Shown in pieces: positions 8,139 to 17,878 of a stretch of DNA of 64,000 nt. Position 1 is the first letter of the stretch. Every line of letters starts with the position of its first letter. Source of the DNA: an uncultured Lachnospiraceae bacterium. GTDB taxonomy: Bacteria; Bacillota; Clostridia; Lachnospirales; Lachnospiraceae. Where the stretch lies: NCBI GenBank assembly GCA_947385425.1, contig CANDKY010000001.1, positions 1 to 64,000 of the forward strand, given 5' to 3'. The notes below the pieces were generated by a model that saw nothing but the letters and a program-made list of their open reading frames with translations, was not told the DNA's origin and made no database searches. Made by a program: the position numbers and the translations under genes.

Positions 8139-9383
8139 TTATGGCAGCAGGATGCAGAAATCCGTATAGCTCTCCCCGTCGCTTTTTACACTGATTTGCC
8201 CTTTATGGTTTTTTACAATAGATTCGGCAATGGAGAGCCCGAGGCCGTAGCCGCCGTATTGCCTGCTCCTGGAGCTGTCAATGCGGTAAAAACGTTCAAA
8301 AATATGTTTTTGGTCTTTTCCCCCGATCCCTTTTCCGGTATTGCGGACCAGAAGCTGTTTTTTTCCTGCCGTCCGGGTAAGGGATATGGTGATACATCCC
8401 TTTTCATCGGAATATTTGAACGCATTGTCTAAAAGGATCGTGGTAAGCTGTTTGATATTTTCTTCATTTCCGTATAAAGTCAGGCCGTCCGCAATTTCCT
8501 GGAAATAGTGTTTTTCATATTCATATGCCAGGCTTTCAAAAGAAAGGGCGGTCTTTCTGATTGTTTTGCTTAAATCAAAGTTTTGGAAGGTGTTTTTTCC
8601 GTTTCCTGCATCCAGGCGGGCTAAATCAAGAAGGCTGGTGATCAATATTTTCATCCGGCTGCTCTGTTCAAGGATATAATTCAGCCATTTATTATCGGGA
8701 AGGGTATTTCCCAGCACTTCTGCATTGGCTGTGATGATGGTTAAGGGCGTTTTTAATTCATGGGAGGCATCGGCAATAAATTGTTTCTGCCTGTCGAAGG
8801 CCAGTTTCACCGGTTTTGCAATCCACCGTGAGAGGAAAATAACCGGTATCAAAATGATCAGCATTCCGGCAAGCCCGACCCACAGGCATATTCTCCAGAG
8901 CTGCATGGACATTTCCCGTTCCGGCCCGTAATCCAGGAAATAAATGGAGGAGCCTTCTTCCGAAGGAATATACAGATACAGATAACCGGAAATTTGGCCC
9001 CTTTCTTTTTGTTTTTCCAAAACCGAATCAGCCAGGGCAGACAGGCTGTCTTCCGACAGGTTTGGATTATTGTTTGTGGATATTTTGATGGCTTCGCCTT
9101 CGCTGTTATATTGGACTGAAAAAATCCGCATATCGTTAAACCAGTCATTCGGCCTGCGGCCCTGCGGGAAACCCGGAGGTTTTTTTTCCGGGGCAAAGTT
9201 ATCCCCGGTATGGGGCCTGGGGGTGTTTCTATTATCTCCGGTATACTTCGACAACAAATCAAAGCCCCTTTTCTGGCTGGCGGTTGTCATGGAAATATTC
9301 AGTATCAGCAGAATTAAAAAGAAGATAAAACCGATACATGACATAGTTATCAGAATGAACCGGCGCTGCAGTTTCTTAATCAT
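8139..9383 (-). CDS. Sensor histidine kinase
   Basis: Membrane sensor kinase of about 414 residues. One N-terminal membrane segment (about residues 6-30), an extracytoplasmic sensor region of ~140 residues without a recognised fold, a second membrane segment (ICLWVGLAGMLIILIPVIFL), then HisKA with the phospho-acceptor His in FIADASHELKTPLTII, followed by the ATPase N box (LLDNAFKYS), G1 (NTGKGIGG), F box (IFERFYRID) and G2 (GGYGLGLSI). The longer frame begins at 9401, but ATG 9383 has GGAGGAGA directly before it. It follows its response regulator with a 37-bp gap on the same strand. Confidence 0.93.
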   Translation of the reverse strand: MIKKLQRRFILITMSCIGFIFFLILLILNISMTTASQKRGFDLLSKYTGDNRNTPRPHTGDNFAPEKKPPGFPQGRRPNDWFNDMRIFSVQYNSEGEAIKISTNNNPNLSEDSLSALADSVLEKQKERGQISGYLYLYIPSEEGSSIYFLDYGPEREMSMQLWRICLWVGLAGMLIILIPVIFLSRWIAKPVKLAFDRQKQFIADASHELKTPLTIITANAEVLGNTLPDNKWLNYILEQSSRMKILITSLLDLARLDAGNGKNTFQNFDLSKTIRKTALSFESLAYEYEKHYFQEIADGLTLYGNEENIKQLTTILLDNAFKYSDEKGCITISLTRTAGKKQLLVRNTGKGIGGKDQKHIFERFYRIDSSRSRQYGGYGLGLSIAESIVKNHKGQISVKSDGESYTDFCILLP

Positions 9384-9420
9384 AGTCTCCTCCACGTGCA
9401 TAAAATTTTTCCAGTATTCC

Positions 9421-10125
9421 TTACACGCCCTGTGATTTTGGTTTTCCGTCCCCGGCGTTCCCTTCCAGTTGGTATCCTACGCCGCGGATTGTGCGGATTT
9501 GCGTGCTGGTTCCAAGAAACGCCATCTTTTGCCTGAGAAAGGAAATATAAACTTCAATATTATTGTATTCCGTGTCGCTGTCCAGTCCCCATATTTTTTC
9601 GGTAAGAAGGTTTTTTGGCATAATACGACCTGCGTTGTTTAAGAGCAGTTCCATAAGCCGGGATTCTTTTAAACCAAGCTTTAAGGAATCCGGGCCGCAG
9701 CAAAGTTCCATGGTGCTTTTGTCAAATGACAGGTCTCCGCAGGAAAGGGTTTCCTCATTGTACGCCGCGCTTCTTCTGGAAAGGGCGCGGATCCTGGCAA
9801 GCAGTTCGCCGGTGGAAAAGGGTTTTGCAAGATAATCGTCGCTGCCGGCATCCAAACCGGTAATAATATCGGAGACTTCGGATTTTGCCGTGAGGATAAT
9901 TACCGGTGTTGTAATGTGTTCTTTGCGGAGGGTTTTCAGTACAGACAGCCCGTCCATGCCGGGAAGCATGATATCCAGCAGGATCAGGTCATAGATCCCG
10001 GAGCGGGCATATTCCAGCCCGCGGCTTCCGTGATAAACGGCATCCGCATTATAGCGGTTCTGGCTTAAAATTTCCGTCAGGGCGTCAGCCAATGGTTTTT
10101 CGTCTTCGACCACTAATATTTTCAT
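9421..10125 (-). CDS. OmpR-family response regulator
   Basis: 234-residue regulator with acidic residues E7/D8, phospho-acceptor D51 in LILLDIMLPGMDG, the conserved Thr in VIILTAK and Lys in YLAKPF, then a winged helix ending IRTIRGVGYQLE. The longest frame adds 39 residues, but ATG 10125 has AGGAAAGGAAA just upstream and begins with the canonical MKILVVEDE. It is the first gene of a two-gene unit with the kinase at 8139-9383. In related genomes such pairs often control drug-efflux ABC systems; the MFP/MacB-like operon beginning at 13739 is a possible target, though other material now separates them. Confidence 0.94.
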   Translation of the reverse strand: MKILVVEDEKPLADALTEILSQNRYNADAVYHGSRGLEYARSGIYDLILLDIMLPGMDGLSVLKTLRKEHITTPVIILTAKSEVSDIITGLDAGSDDYLAKPFSTGELLARIRALSRRSAAYNEETLSCGDLSFDKSTMELCCGPDSLKLGLKESRLMELLLNNAGRIMPKNLLTEKIWGLDSDTEYNNIEVYISFLRQKMAFLGTSTQIRTIRGVGYQLEGNAGDGKPKSQGV

Positions 10126-10160
10126 TTTCCTTTCCTTTCTGCTATCCCGTCCACTCATTT

Positions 10161-10220
10161 CGAAGCGAACCTCCCACAAACTATGGCGCACATCTGGCAA
10201 AAAGCAACAGGTTCTTAGAG
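10161..10220. mobile_element. Family B repeat, partial copy
   Basis: The sequence CCTCCCACAAACTATGGCGC ACATCTGGCAAAAAGCA matches the right inner part of the family B copies at 34938-35190 and 54628-54800. The terminal CTAG end is missing. It lies directly upstream of the response-regulator start, in its promoter region. Confidence 0.65.
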
Positions 10221-10310
10221 GTTCGTTTATCCATGGCATCATTATAATTTAACCGGGCTTCTTATGCAAGCAGGGCAATGATAAAATTGCAGTGAGATCA
10301 TAGAGGAAGT

Positions 10311-10686
10311 TACAGTTCACTCCCAATGTCATTAACTTAAGGGGGGGGGTGGTTCACAGGCCGGCACCTGTTTTTCTTTCGGAGGGGACCGGCCTGTCTT
10401 TTCGCAGCTTATTTGGATGGAGTTTTACTAAACAGAAGATGGTAGTTTCGGTACCGTCCGGGTCGGCTGTGAGCGGCATCCATGCCACACACAGCCTAAA
10501 ATGGCCATCCATGGCCATTTTCCCCTAAGTTTTTGAATCTTCTGTTAAGTAAAACTTCCATCCAAAATGATGCGAAAAGACAGGCCGGTCCCCTCCGAAA
10601 GCAAAACAGGCTCCTGGTTTTTGGCAAACTTAAGCTTTTGAGTTTTGCCAAAAACCTTAAGTTAATGACATTGGGAGTGAACTGTA
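10311..10686. mobile_element. 376-bp nested palindrome with family A ends
   Basis: The outer arms start TACAGTTCACTCC and continue with CAATGTCATTAACTTAAG (10324 on); the exact inverse ends at 10673-10686. Inside are a perfect 30-bp inverted repeat (10376-10405 with 10572-10601), a further imperfect pair around TGGATGGAGTTTTACT / AGTAAAACTTCCATCCA, and a small hairpin GGTTTTTGGCAAAC ... GTTTTGCCAAAAACC (about 10615-10655). Unlike the simple family A copies, the flanks are inverted rather than directly repeated. No coding capacity. It separates the two-component genes from the ATPase gene. Confidence 0.8.
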
Positions 10687-10817
10687 GCGTAAAGCTTGAT
10701 TAACTGGCATTAGGCTGCATAACCTATTGACCGGTAGGTTATAGCAGGGTATAATATTCCTGAAAGTAATGAGCAGTGCGGAAAAAGGCAGAAGTCCAAA
10801 GAGAGGAGATACGCCCC

Positions 10818-12668
10818 ATGACTGACAGCTATGAGCTGATGCGGCAGATAGAAGAACGGATCGCCGCGCTTCCTGCCGGTTATATTTCCAAGAAAAATAT
10901 AAACGGAAAAACACGGTATTACCTCCAGTGGAAAGAAAACGGAAAAGTAAAAAGCCAGTATCTACGTGAGGGGGAGGCAGACGAAATCCGGGTGCAGATT
11001 GAAGAACGCAGGCAGCTTCAAAAACATTTAAAAGAACTGAAGAAGAAATTTCCAACCCTGAAAGAAAATGGCCCGGAGTTTGAGACTAAGGTAAGGACAG
11101 GAAGAGAACTTGCAGGAATGGCAGCCAGTGTAGAGCGGTTTGAAAAAAGGGATGCCTATCACTGGATCCCCCAATATCTTTATGGGAATGTGCGGACAAG
11201 GGTATGTGTGGTTTATGGGCTCCGGCGGACCGGAAAGACTACCATGCTCCTGCAGGCCATCGCCGACATGCCTGAGGAAGACTTTAAAAAGGCGGCCTAT
11301 ATCAAACTGCGTACCGTCGACGAGATGGATTCGCTCACCCGTGATTTAGATCGGCTGTACCAGGCAGGATACCGGTACGTCTTTTTAGATGAAGTTACGC
11401 TGATGGAGGATTTTATTGATTCCGCAGCCCTCCTGTCGGATATTTATGTGCCGATGGGGATGCGGATTGTGCTTTCCGGCACGGATTCCCTGGGGTTCTG
11501 GTTTGCCAGGGACAATGAACTGTATGACAGGGAAAGGACATTCCATACCACTTTTATCCCATATCGCGAATACAGCCGTATCCTTCATATTGACAGCATA
11601 GATGAATATATCCGTTATGGCGGGACTTTAAAAGCCGGGGAGACGGATTTTGACGATGAAGAACTTCTGGAAGAAGGTGTAGCTTTCCGCGATGATGAGT
11701 CCACACGCAGGTATATTGGCACGGCCATTTGCAGGAACATCCAGCATTCTCTTTCCTGCTTTGCATTTGGGAAATATTTTGGCCATCTGCGCAGCCTTTA
11801 TGAGGCAGGGGAACTGACCGGCGCGATTAACCGCATCATAGAGGATATGAACCATCGGTTTGTGCTGGAGGTGCTGACAAGGCCGTTCGTGTCCCATGAC
11901 CTTGGCATTACGGCAAGGAATTTAAAGCAGGAGCGCGATCCTGCAAAACGGACGGATATACTGAAAGCTATTGATAAAGAGACAGTGACCAGGAACCTGA
12001 TGAAGATATTGGATATCCGGAACCAGGAGGAACAGGAAATTGGGATCACGCATTCCCATATAGTGCAGATAAAAAAATACCTGGAGGCTTTGGATCTCAT
12101 CGTACCCTGCCCCATTGAATATGGCATGGCCGGGATGGAGCCGGAAGAACGGATATTGTTTTCGCAGCCCGGCATGAGGTACTGTCAGGCACAGGCTCTG
12201 GTGCATTCCCTGATGAAGGATGAAACCTTCCGTATGCTGGACAATGAAACTGTTTCTTATGTGACGGAGCGTCTGTTAAATGAAGTCAGGGGGAGGATGC
12301 TGGAGGATATCATATTGCTGGAAACCTCCAAAGCGCTTGGGAAAGAGTATGAGGTATTCAAGCTTATGTTTGTCAGAGGTGAATTTGATATGGTTATCTT
12401 TAACAAAAGGAACAATACCTGCGCCGTTTATGAGATAAAGCATAGCAGCCAATACGTCCGGGAGCAGGCCAGGCATCTGCTGGACGAAGAGAAGCTTGGG
12501 CTTACTTCCCCGCGGTTCGGGAAGATTGTGGGCAGGTTTATACTGTATCTTGGCGGAAACCTGGATACGGAGGATGGCATTGCCTGCCGCAATGCAAAGC
12601 AGTTCTTAAAGAGCCTGCCGGAAGTCACCCTTGAAAGCGGGCTGGAGAAAATGCCGTCTGTCTATTGA
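10818..12668 (+). CDS. DUF6788 / AAA_14-type ATPase with nuclease-like C-terminus
   Basis: About 616 residues. The N-terminus (IAALPAGYISKKNINGKTRY, LQW...GKVKSQYL) matches the DUF6788 module that is usually seen alone in mobile elements. A P-loop ATPase follows, with Walker A GLRRTGKT at about residue 134-141, Walker B YRYVFLDEVT and sensor IVLSGTDS. The C-terminal region (FKLMFVRGEFDMVIFNKRNN, CAVYEIKHS) is DUF4143/PD-(D/E)XK-like, with D and ExK positions present. The longer frame starts at 10776, but ATG 10818 has GAGAGGAGAT upstream. Such ATPases are abundant, fast-spreading accessory genes of unclear role. It follows the big palindrome directly. Confidence 0.8.
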   Translation: MTDSYELMRQIEERIAALPAGYISKKNINGKTRYYLQWKENGKVKSQYLREGEADEIRVQIEERRQLQKHLKELKKKFPTLKENGPEFETKVRTGRELAGMAASVERFEKRDAYHWIPQYLYGNVRTRVCVVYGLRRTGKTTMLLQAIADMPEEDFKKAAYIKLRTVDEMDSLTRDLDRLYQAGYRYVFLDEVTLMEDFIDSAALLSDIYVPMGMRIVLSGTDSLGFWFARDNELYDRERTFHTTFIPYREYSRILHIDSIDEYIRYGGTLKAGETDFDDEELLEEGVAFRDDESTRRYIGTAICRNIQHSLSCFAFGKYFGHLRSLYEAGELTGAINRIIEDMNHRFVLEVLTRPFVSHDLGITARNLKQERDPAKRTDILKAIDKETVTRNLMKILDIRNQEEQEIGITHSHIVQIKKYLEALDLIVPCPIEYGMAGMEPEERILFSQPGMRYCQAQALVHSLMKDETFRMLDNETVSYVTERLLNEVRGRMLEDIILLETSKALGKEYEVFKLMFVRGEFDMVIFNKRNNTCAVYEIKHSSQYVREQARHLLDEEKLGLTSPRFGKIVGRFILYLGGNLDTEDGIACRNAKQFLKSLPEVTLESGLEKMPSVY

Positions 12669-12979
12669 CAAGTCTGTATTTTGATGTTGTCATGCCAAAT
12701 AAATTAGCAGAAGAAAAAGCGATGACGGAAACAAGTAGCATATGAATAGCAGACAGAGAGAGCATCATTTGGTGGAAGATGTTTATGTGAATTGTATGTG
12801 AAAACCATTCTTGAACTGTAATACTGAAAGTAGCTGTAAGTATTACCGTATACCTGCGTTAAAGGTTAGAACCTGAAGTGAAAAATTAAGGCGGAACCGT
12901 GCAGTAAGCACCCTTAAAGATACGTTAAATGTGTCTTTAAGAGTGCTTTTCTTATGTTGATCAAAAAATATTTCCACCT
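12669..12979. other. 311-bp gap without a gene
   Basis: No open frame or recognised RNA. The only feature is a strong terminator at 12907-12953. Because that terminator lies about 240 bp after the ATPase stop codon, the gap may hold a long 3' UTR or a small RNA, but nothing in the sequence decides this. Confidence 0.4.
12907..12953 (+). terminator. Intrinsic terminator
   Basis: AGCAC-CTTAAAGA-AC arm pairs with GT-TCTTTAAG-GTGCT, followed by TTTTCTT. Confidence 0.8.
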
Positions 12980-13043
12980 GTGCGGTTGGCACCCTGTCCC
13001 CTTCCGGCGGCTCCTGGCTGCGCAGGTGGAATTATTTTATTCA

Positions 13044-13635
13044 AGAAAGTTGAACATTTTGCAGGAAAGTTTTCATTTTACCGGGTGGGGCTGACGTGGA
13101 CGTCCAACGCCCTGGAGGGGAATTCCCTGACGGAGAGTGAGACGAAGGTACTCCTGGAGGACGGCCTGACGGTAGGCGGGAAACCGCTCCGGGATGTGTT
13201 CGAGGCGGTGAATCTTGCGAAAGCTTATGAATTTTATGTTTTCCGTATTCCAGGCTCGGCGGATCAATGAGCAGACGGTGCTGAAGATGCATGGACTGTT
13301 CTATCAGAACATCGAGCTGGAGTATGCCGGGCGTTACTGGGATGTCCGGGTGCTGATCACGGGATCGCAGTATCCTGTGGCGGCTCCACAAACGACCCGT
13401 TTAAGGACGGGAACGGCAGGGTGGCAAGGCTCCTTATGAACCTGGCGCTGATCCAGGATGGATACCTGCCGGCCATTGTGCCGCCCATCCTGCGGAGGGA
13501 TTATGTGTCCCTGTTAGAGCGGGTACACAGGGATAAAAGGGATTTCAAGGAATTCATTGCGGAACGGGAGTTTGGGTCCCAGAAGGAGATGCTGCGGCTG
13601 TTCCAGATCCCATTCCCCAGAGAGGGGCAGGAGCG
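13044..13635 (+). pseudogene. Fic-family AMPylase, frameshifted
   Basis: Three consecutive reading frames together spell a Fic protein. Frame one: VGLTWTSNALEGNSLTESET, the inhibitory-helix/N-terminal region (SNALEGN), up to about 13230. Frame two: QARRINEQTVLKMHGLFYQN to about 13390. Frame three: DPFKDGNGRVARLLMNLALI, the catalytic loop (HxFxDGNGRxxR with the leading His region damaged), then LPAIVPPILRRDYVSLLERV. At least two frameshifts separate them. The last frame stays open into the next gene, which is why the longest frame there starts too early. The toxin is inactive; the VbhA-like antitoxin at 1925 is far away. Confidence 0.85.
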
Positions 13636-13738
13636 TTTCACAGTTTCTTCATATTTTTTCAAGGTTATTTCAAGGGTTGCATTTTATATTTATGTAGAGC
13701 AAAGTGCAGTGCAAAATACAGGGAAAGGCCAGGGATTT

Positions 13739-16204
13739 ATGGAAATATTGAGGAAAAAGGATAAGCCGGCGGAGAAAAAGAAAAAGGCAGTTCCGGTTAT
13801 CCTGTTGGCAGCAGGCATATCTGTAATTGCCGCAGGTGCGGCGATTTTCTTTTGGATAAGGGCCGGGAGCGATGAAAGGCAGACAGGTATGCCGCCTGCC
13901 AGGGATAATCCGGGGGAGGGCATCATCAGCGCAAGCGGCCTGACCGCAGCGGGGATGCTGGATGAAACGTGGGAATTGGATTTCCTTCAGACAGCGCTGT
14001 ATGTGGAGGAAATCTATCTTTCCGCAGGCGATGAAGTTGAAGCGGGAACCGCTGTATTTAAAGTCTCTGACGGGACATTGGAGGAAGCAAGGAAAGAGCT
14101 GGAGGATGCGGTTACAGAAACGGAACTGGCTTACCGGCAGGGAGTCCTGGACTATGAAGCCGGAATCATTGATGCCCGCGTGGAAAACGAGAATGCGGCG
14201 GTAAATAAGAAATACAGCCAGGCAGAATACAACAGTGCGTCAGCCGAGGCTGCAAAGAATGTCAAAGAACTGGAAAAGCAGGCGGAGGAAGCCAGGGAGC
14301 TGGCGGAGGAGTATACGAAATCGGTAAATGAGGATTATTACAGGGCTTATTACAAAGTAGACGAACTTTACCAGGCATATTATGAACATTTCAGCCTGCT
14401 TATGGAAACCTATGAAAAATGGGATATTGAGAATAAAAAGAGCCTTTATGGAAATTCCGTGCCGGATTTGGGCGGCAGCGCAGGGAACAGCTCTTTGGGT
14501 GTCAGCGCAGGGAGCAGTTCATTGGGTGTGGATGCCGGTTTCCGGGCGGCGGAATCATCGGGAAGAGCGGTATTTCAGGCATCCGCATCAGGTACGGGTT
14601 CGGCGTATATAGCAGGGAACCTTGTATTGACAGGGGGAAATTATACATATGGTCATGAAGGGATGCTTGGTTCAGGAAATATGTATGATCGGATATTGGT
14701 ATCCAATGGTTCCGATGAAACCGTCCCCAAAGAGGGATCTCAGGGAGAGGCTGGGAAAGCAGCGCCTGAAAGCGGCAGCGGGACAGGGGGGAGAGAGACA
14801 GAGGAAGAAAGCATGAAAGGGGAAGAAAAGAGTTCGGGAGAAGGGGAAAAGGTTCCTGGAACAGAGGAAAGGGCTTCCGGGGAAGCGGAAAGAGTCCCGG
14901 AAACAATTCCGGAGGAAGAGAAAAGAGTTCCGGAAACAGAGGAAAAGGCTCCCGGGGAAGAGGAAACGCTTCCTGGAACAGAGGAAAAAGTTCCGGAGGG
15001 AGACGGGAGCACCCCGGAAACAGGGGAGGACAATATTCCTTCGGAAAGTAATGGGGACATGCGCCCGGAGGGCTTCGGACAGGAGGGCCCTATGCCCGAC
15101 CGGGCCATGGACAGCGGAGCCATGGGAGGGGGATACAGCGAAAGCGAAACCCTCTTAGCGGTGTACAATCTGTTGGACGAGATGGTGAAGCAGGAAGCGG
15201 AAGAATACGAAACAGCGCTGGAAAATTATGAGAAGGCCAGGAGAACCGCTCAGGCCGGGCTGGAAAAGGCACAGAGTGATCTTGCCTCTTTGGAAGCGGA
15301 ACTTGTCACAGCCCGGACAGAATACGAAAAGCAGTTAATTGCCTGCCGGTCGGATTATGAAATTACACTGGCCCAAAGCGACAATGCACAGGCAGTGTAT
15401 GAGGTAACTTTGGAGAGCCTGGAAGAAACCCTGGCTTCTCTGGAGAGTGGGAAAGAGGAAGCGGCGGAGAATCTTGCCCTTTTTGAGGACGTGATTGGGG
15501 ACGGGTATTTTTATACGCAGAGTGCGGGAACGATTGTGATGAACGGTGTCAGGAAGGGCAGCTATCTGTCAGGGGAAAGCCTGATAATTGCCTATAGTGA
15601 CCCGGAAAAGGTTTCTGTAACGGCAAGTGTGGATCAAAGCGATATTGCAGAGATTGCCATAGGGGATAAGGTTTATGTTGTAATCAGCGAGTATGGAAAT
15701 TATCAGGGCACAGTAACAATGCTCAATCCTGTCGCGCAGGCCCAGAGCCGCTCTTCCGTTACTTATCAGGTTACGGTGACTCTGGAAGGGGATGTAAGCG
15801 CCCTGGATAGCAATCTTACAGCCTATGTATATTTTGGAATGCCGGATGAGATGATGCAGGAGATGCAAAATATGCCGCAGGAAATGCCCCGGATGCCACA
15901 GGAAGAAGGCAAAAGTATGCAAGGAAATGGCGGGAGTGTCCCGGAAAGGGGGAATCGGCCCGGGGAAACCGGTATGGAAGACGATACGGAAGCAGCGGGC
16001 AGGCGGCAGGCCGGGGGAAATGAGCGGCAGGAGGATATGCCGCAGACAGGAGAAAATGAGCGGCAGGAGGATGAGCGGCAGGCCGGGGGAAATGAGCGGC
16101 AGGAGGATATGCCGCGGACCGGGGAAAATGAGCGGCAGGAGGATGTGCCGCAGACAGGAGATAATGCACATTCAGGGAATGTGGGAAAGGGAGACGGGCA
16201 ATGA
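13739..16204 (+). CDS. HlyD/MacA-like membrane-fusion adaptor with low-complexity insert
   Basis: First of three adaptor proteins of an export system, about 821 residues. A basic N-terminus and a single membrane segment (VILLAAGISVIAAGAAIFFW) are followed by a barrel-sandwich half-motif (LYVEEIYLSAGDEVEAGTAV), a coiled-coil hairpin broken by a ~270-residue insert, and a beta-barrel (VSVTASVDQSDIAEIAIGDK). The insert is low-complexity: repeats of the type VP(E/G)TEE(K/R)A(P/S)GE. The C-terminus is Met-rich (MPDEMMQEMQNMPQEMPRMP) and ends in repeats of GENERQED. ATG 13739 is chosen because upstream codons belong to the Fic remnant. It overlaps the next gene by 4 bp (ATGA), so translation is coupled. 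Confidence 0.85.
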   Translation: MEILRKKDKPAEKKKKAVPVILLAAGISVIAAGAAIFFWIRAGSDERQTGMPPARDNPGEGIISASGLTAAGMLDETWELDFLQTALYVEEIYLSAGDEVEAGTAVFKVSDGTLEEARKELEDAVTETELAYRQGVLDYEAGIIDARVENENAAVNKKYSQAEYNSASAEAAKNVKELEKQAEEARELAEEYTKSVNEDYYRAYYKVDELYQAYYEHFSLLMETYEKWDIENKKSLYGNSVPDLGGSAGNSSLGVSAGSSSLGVDAGFRAAESSGRAVFQASASGTGSAYIAGNLVLTGGNYTYGHEGMLGSGNMYDRILVSNGSDETVPKEGSQGEAGKAAPESGSGTGGRETEEESMKGEEKSSGEGEKVPGTEERASGEAERVPETIPEEEKRVPETEEKAPGEEETLPGTEEKVPEGDGSTPETGEDNIPSESNGDMRPEGFGQEGPMPDRAMDSGAMGGGYSESETLLAVYNLLDEMVKQEAEEYETALENYEKARRTAQAGLEKAQSDLASLEAELVTARTEYEKQLIACRSDYEITLAQSDNAQAVYEVTLESLEETLASLESGKEEAAENLALFEDVIGDGYFYTQSAGTIVMNGVRKGSYLSGESLIIAYSDPEKVSVTASVDQSDIAEIAIGDKVYVVISEYGNYQGTVTMLNPVAQAQSRSSVTYQVTVTLEGDVSALDSNLTAYVYFGMPDEMMQEMQNMPQEMPRMPQEEGKSMQGNGGSVPERGNRPGETGMEDDTEAAGRRQAGGNERQEDMPQTGENERQEDERQAGGNERQEDMPRTGENERQEDVPQTGDNAHSGNVGKGDGQ

Positions 16205-17856
16205 AAGAGAAATGGAAGAAGGATAAAAAATTCCGCAGGAATTGTATTCTTGCCGGTTTTGCCCTTTTTATCCTGCTGGGGGCATCTGTGTATACATTGT
16301 TTATCCAACCCAATTTAAGCGCGGAAACCTATGTTTATAAGGAAGAAACGGTTGCCAGGGGAGATTTGATTGTCGGGATTATGGAGAGCGGGAGCCTGGC
16401 ATTAGGGGAAAACTCCGTAATGTACGATCTGGATTTAGAACTGGGGGATGAGGAAGAGGACGGGGAGGAAGGGGAAGATGAGGAGGATGAGGAAGAGAAT
16501 GCCCGGAAATATCTTGAAATTGAGGAAGTGTATGTAGTCAGCGGGCAGCGTGTTTCGAAAGGGGAGGCGCTTTTTAAGCTGGAGGAGGACAGTGTAAGCG
16601 CGGTAGAGAGGAAATTGGAGTCCGCCCTTACCGAGGCCCAAATTGTCCTTTCAAACGCACAGGCGGAATATAATATCTCCATGCTAAGCGCTAAAAGCAC
16701 TTATGACAGCAGCGTAAAGGAGGGGAGCCGTGCAGCGGCGGATTATCAGGCGGCGCTGGCCGCAGGCAGGGAGAGGATAAAGGGCCTGGAAGGGGAAATC
16801 CGGATATTGGAACTGGAAATTGCCATGGCACAGGAAAAGCTTGCGGATGGGGAATTGCTGGATTCTTACGAGGAAGCGCAGGCGGCATATACGAGGGCGA
16901 AAAACAGGTACGAAGAAACCGATCTGCATAATTCTACGGCATATACCAGTAACCTTACAGACTACCGGCAGGCAAAAAGCCAGTTGGAGGCCCTGGAAGA
17001 CGAACTGCAGGGATACAGGGATACTATCGCGGAAAATCAGACAGAAATTGAAAAAAAGCAGAAGGAAATAGAAGAGGCAGAGGCATCGCAGGTATTGGAT
17101 AACCAGAAAGCGGAAAATAACTACCATTCTGCTTCCCTTTCAGGGGAGCTGGCGAAGGAGATTTACGATTATTCCGTGGATTCCCTGTCGGATTCGGTGA
17201 ATCAGGCACAGGCCGAACTGGAGGAACTTCAGGCGAAGATGGATGCGTTCAGAGCCTTTACAGGGGAGGATAACCGGATTTATGCACCGGAAGACGGGCT
17301 TGTTACCGGAGTTTCCTGCGAGGCGGGGGATAAGCTGACGGACAGCAGGGTTATGCTTACTTATGCAAAAGAGAAGGAATATACGGTAAGCATTGATGTC
17401 TCGGAGGAAGACGTAGCGGCTATTTCCGTGGGTGATCCGGTGGAGGTTTCCTTCAGCGCCTATCCGGGGCAGACGTGGGAAGGAATAATTACCAGTATTA
17501 CAACGACATCTGCTTCGGAGCATGCGTCTACCATAAGCTATCCTGCGACGGTCCTGGTACAGGGGGACACAACGCCGCTGTATGGCGGAATGGCTGCCGA
17601 CGTTACTTTTGTGACGGATTCGGCGAAAGATGTGCTGTATGTTTCGAAGAAAGCGGTATTCGAGGAAGACGGCCTCAGTTATGTTTATAAAAAAGACGCG
17701 GAGGGGGACAGGGTAAAAACCCGGGTGGAAACGGGTTTTTCCGATATGGCTTCCGTTGAGATTATAAGCGGGCTGGAAGAGGGTGACGTTATATATATTG
17801 AAAGTGTTATGAACATAAAGAGTGCAGATTCAGGAAAGACAGACGGGGAAGAGTAG
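16201..17856 (+). CDS. HlyD/MacA-like membrane-fusion adaptor 2
   Basis: 551 residues: basic tail, one membrane segment (NCILAGFALFILLGASVYTLF), a lipoyl-like half-motif (YLEIEEVYVVSGQRVSKGEA) preceded by an acidic run of E/D (about residues 80-100), a long coiled-coil hairpin (about 135-345), the second lipoyl half (IYAPEDGLVTGVSCEAGDKL) and the beta-barrel and membrane-proximal domains (VLYVSKKAVFEEDGLSYVYK, TGFSDMASVEIISGLEEGDV). It would link the permease to the cell surface in a Gram-positive export machine. Its start codon overlaps the stop of adaptor 1, and its end lies just before the start of adaptor 3. Confidence 0.9.
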   Translation: MKEKWKKDKKFRRNCILAGFALFILLGASVYTLFIQPNLSAETYVYKEETVARGDLIVGIMESGSLALGENSVMYDLDLELGDEEEDGEEGEDEEDEEENARKYLEIEEVYVVSGQRVSKGEALFKLEEDSVSAVERKLESALTEAQIVLSNAQAEYNISMLSAKSTYDSSVKEGSRAAADYQAALAAGRERIKGLEGEIRILELEIAMAQEKLADGELLDSYEEAQAAYTRAKNRYEETDLHNSTAYTSNLTDYRQAKSQLEALEDELQGYRDTIAENQTEIEKKQKEIEEAEASQVLDNQKAENNYHSASLSGELAKEIYDYSVDSLSDSVNQAQAELEELQAKMDAFRAFTGEDNRIYAPEDGLVTGVSCEAGDKLTDSRVMLTYAKEKEYTVSIDVSEEDVAAISVGDPVEVSFSAYPGQTWEGIITSITTTSASEHASTISYPATVLVQGDTTPLYGGMAADVTFVTDSAKDVLYVSKKAVFEEDGLSYVYKKDAEGDRVKTRVETGFSDMASVEIISGLEEGDVIYIESVMNIKSADSGKTDGEE

Positions 17857-17878
17857 CCCCGGGAACTGTTTGGAGGGA

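Noticed and set aside
13421..13738. N-terminal extension of adaptor 1
   Set aside because: The first 106 codons of the longest frame are the last part of the Fic pseudogene (RLLMNLALIQDGYLP); the adaptor's own start is ATG 13739.
15569..16313. Overlapping minus-strand frames of 160-200 codons
   Set aside because: They are Pro/Ser/His-rich shadows of the repetitive C-terminus of adaptor 1.
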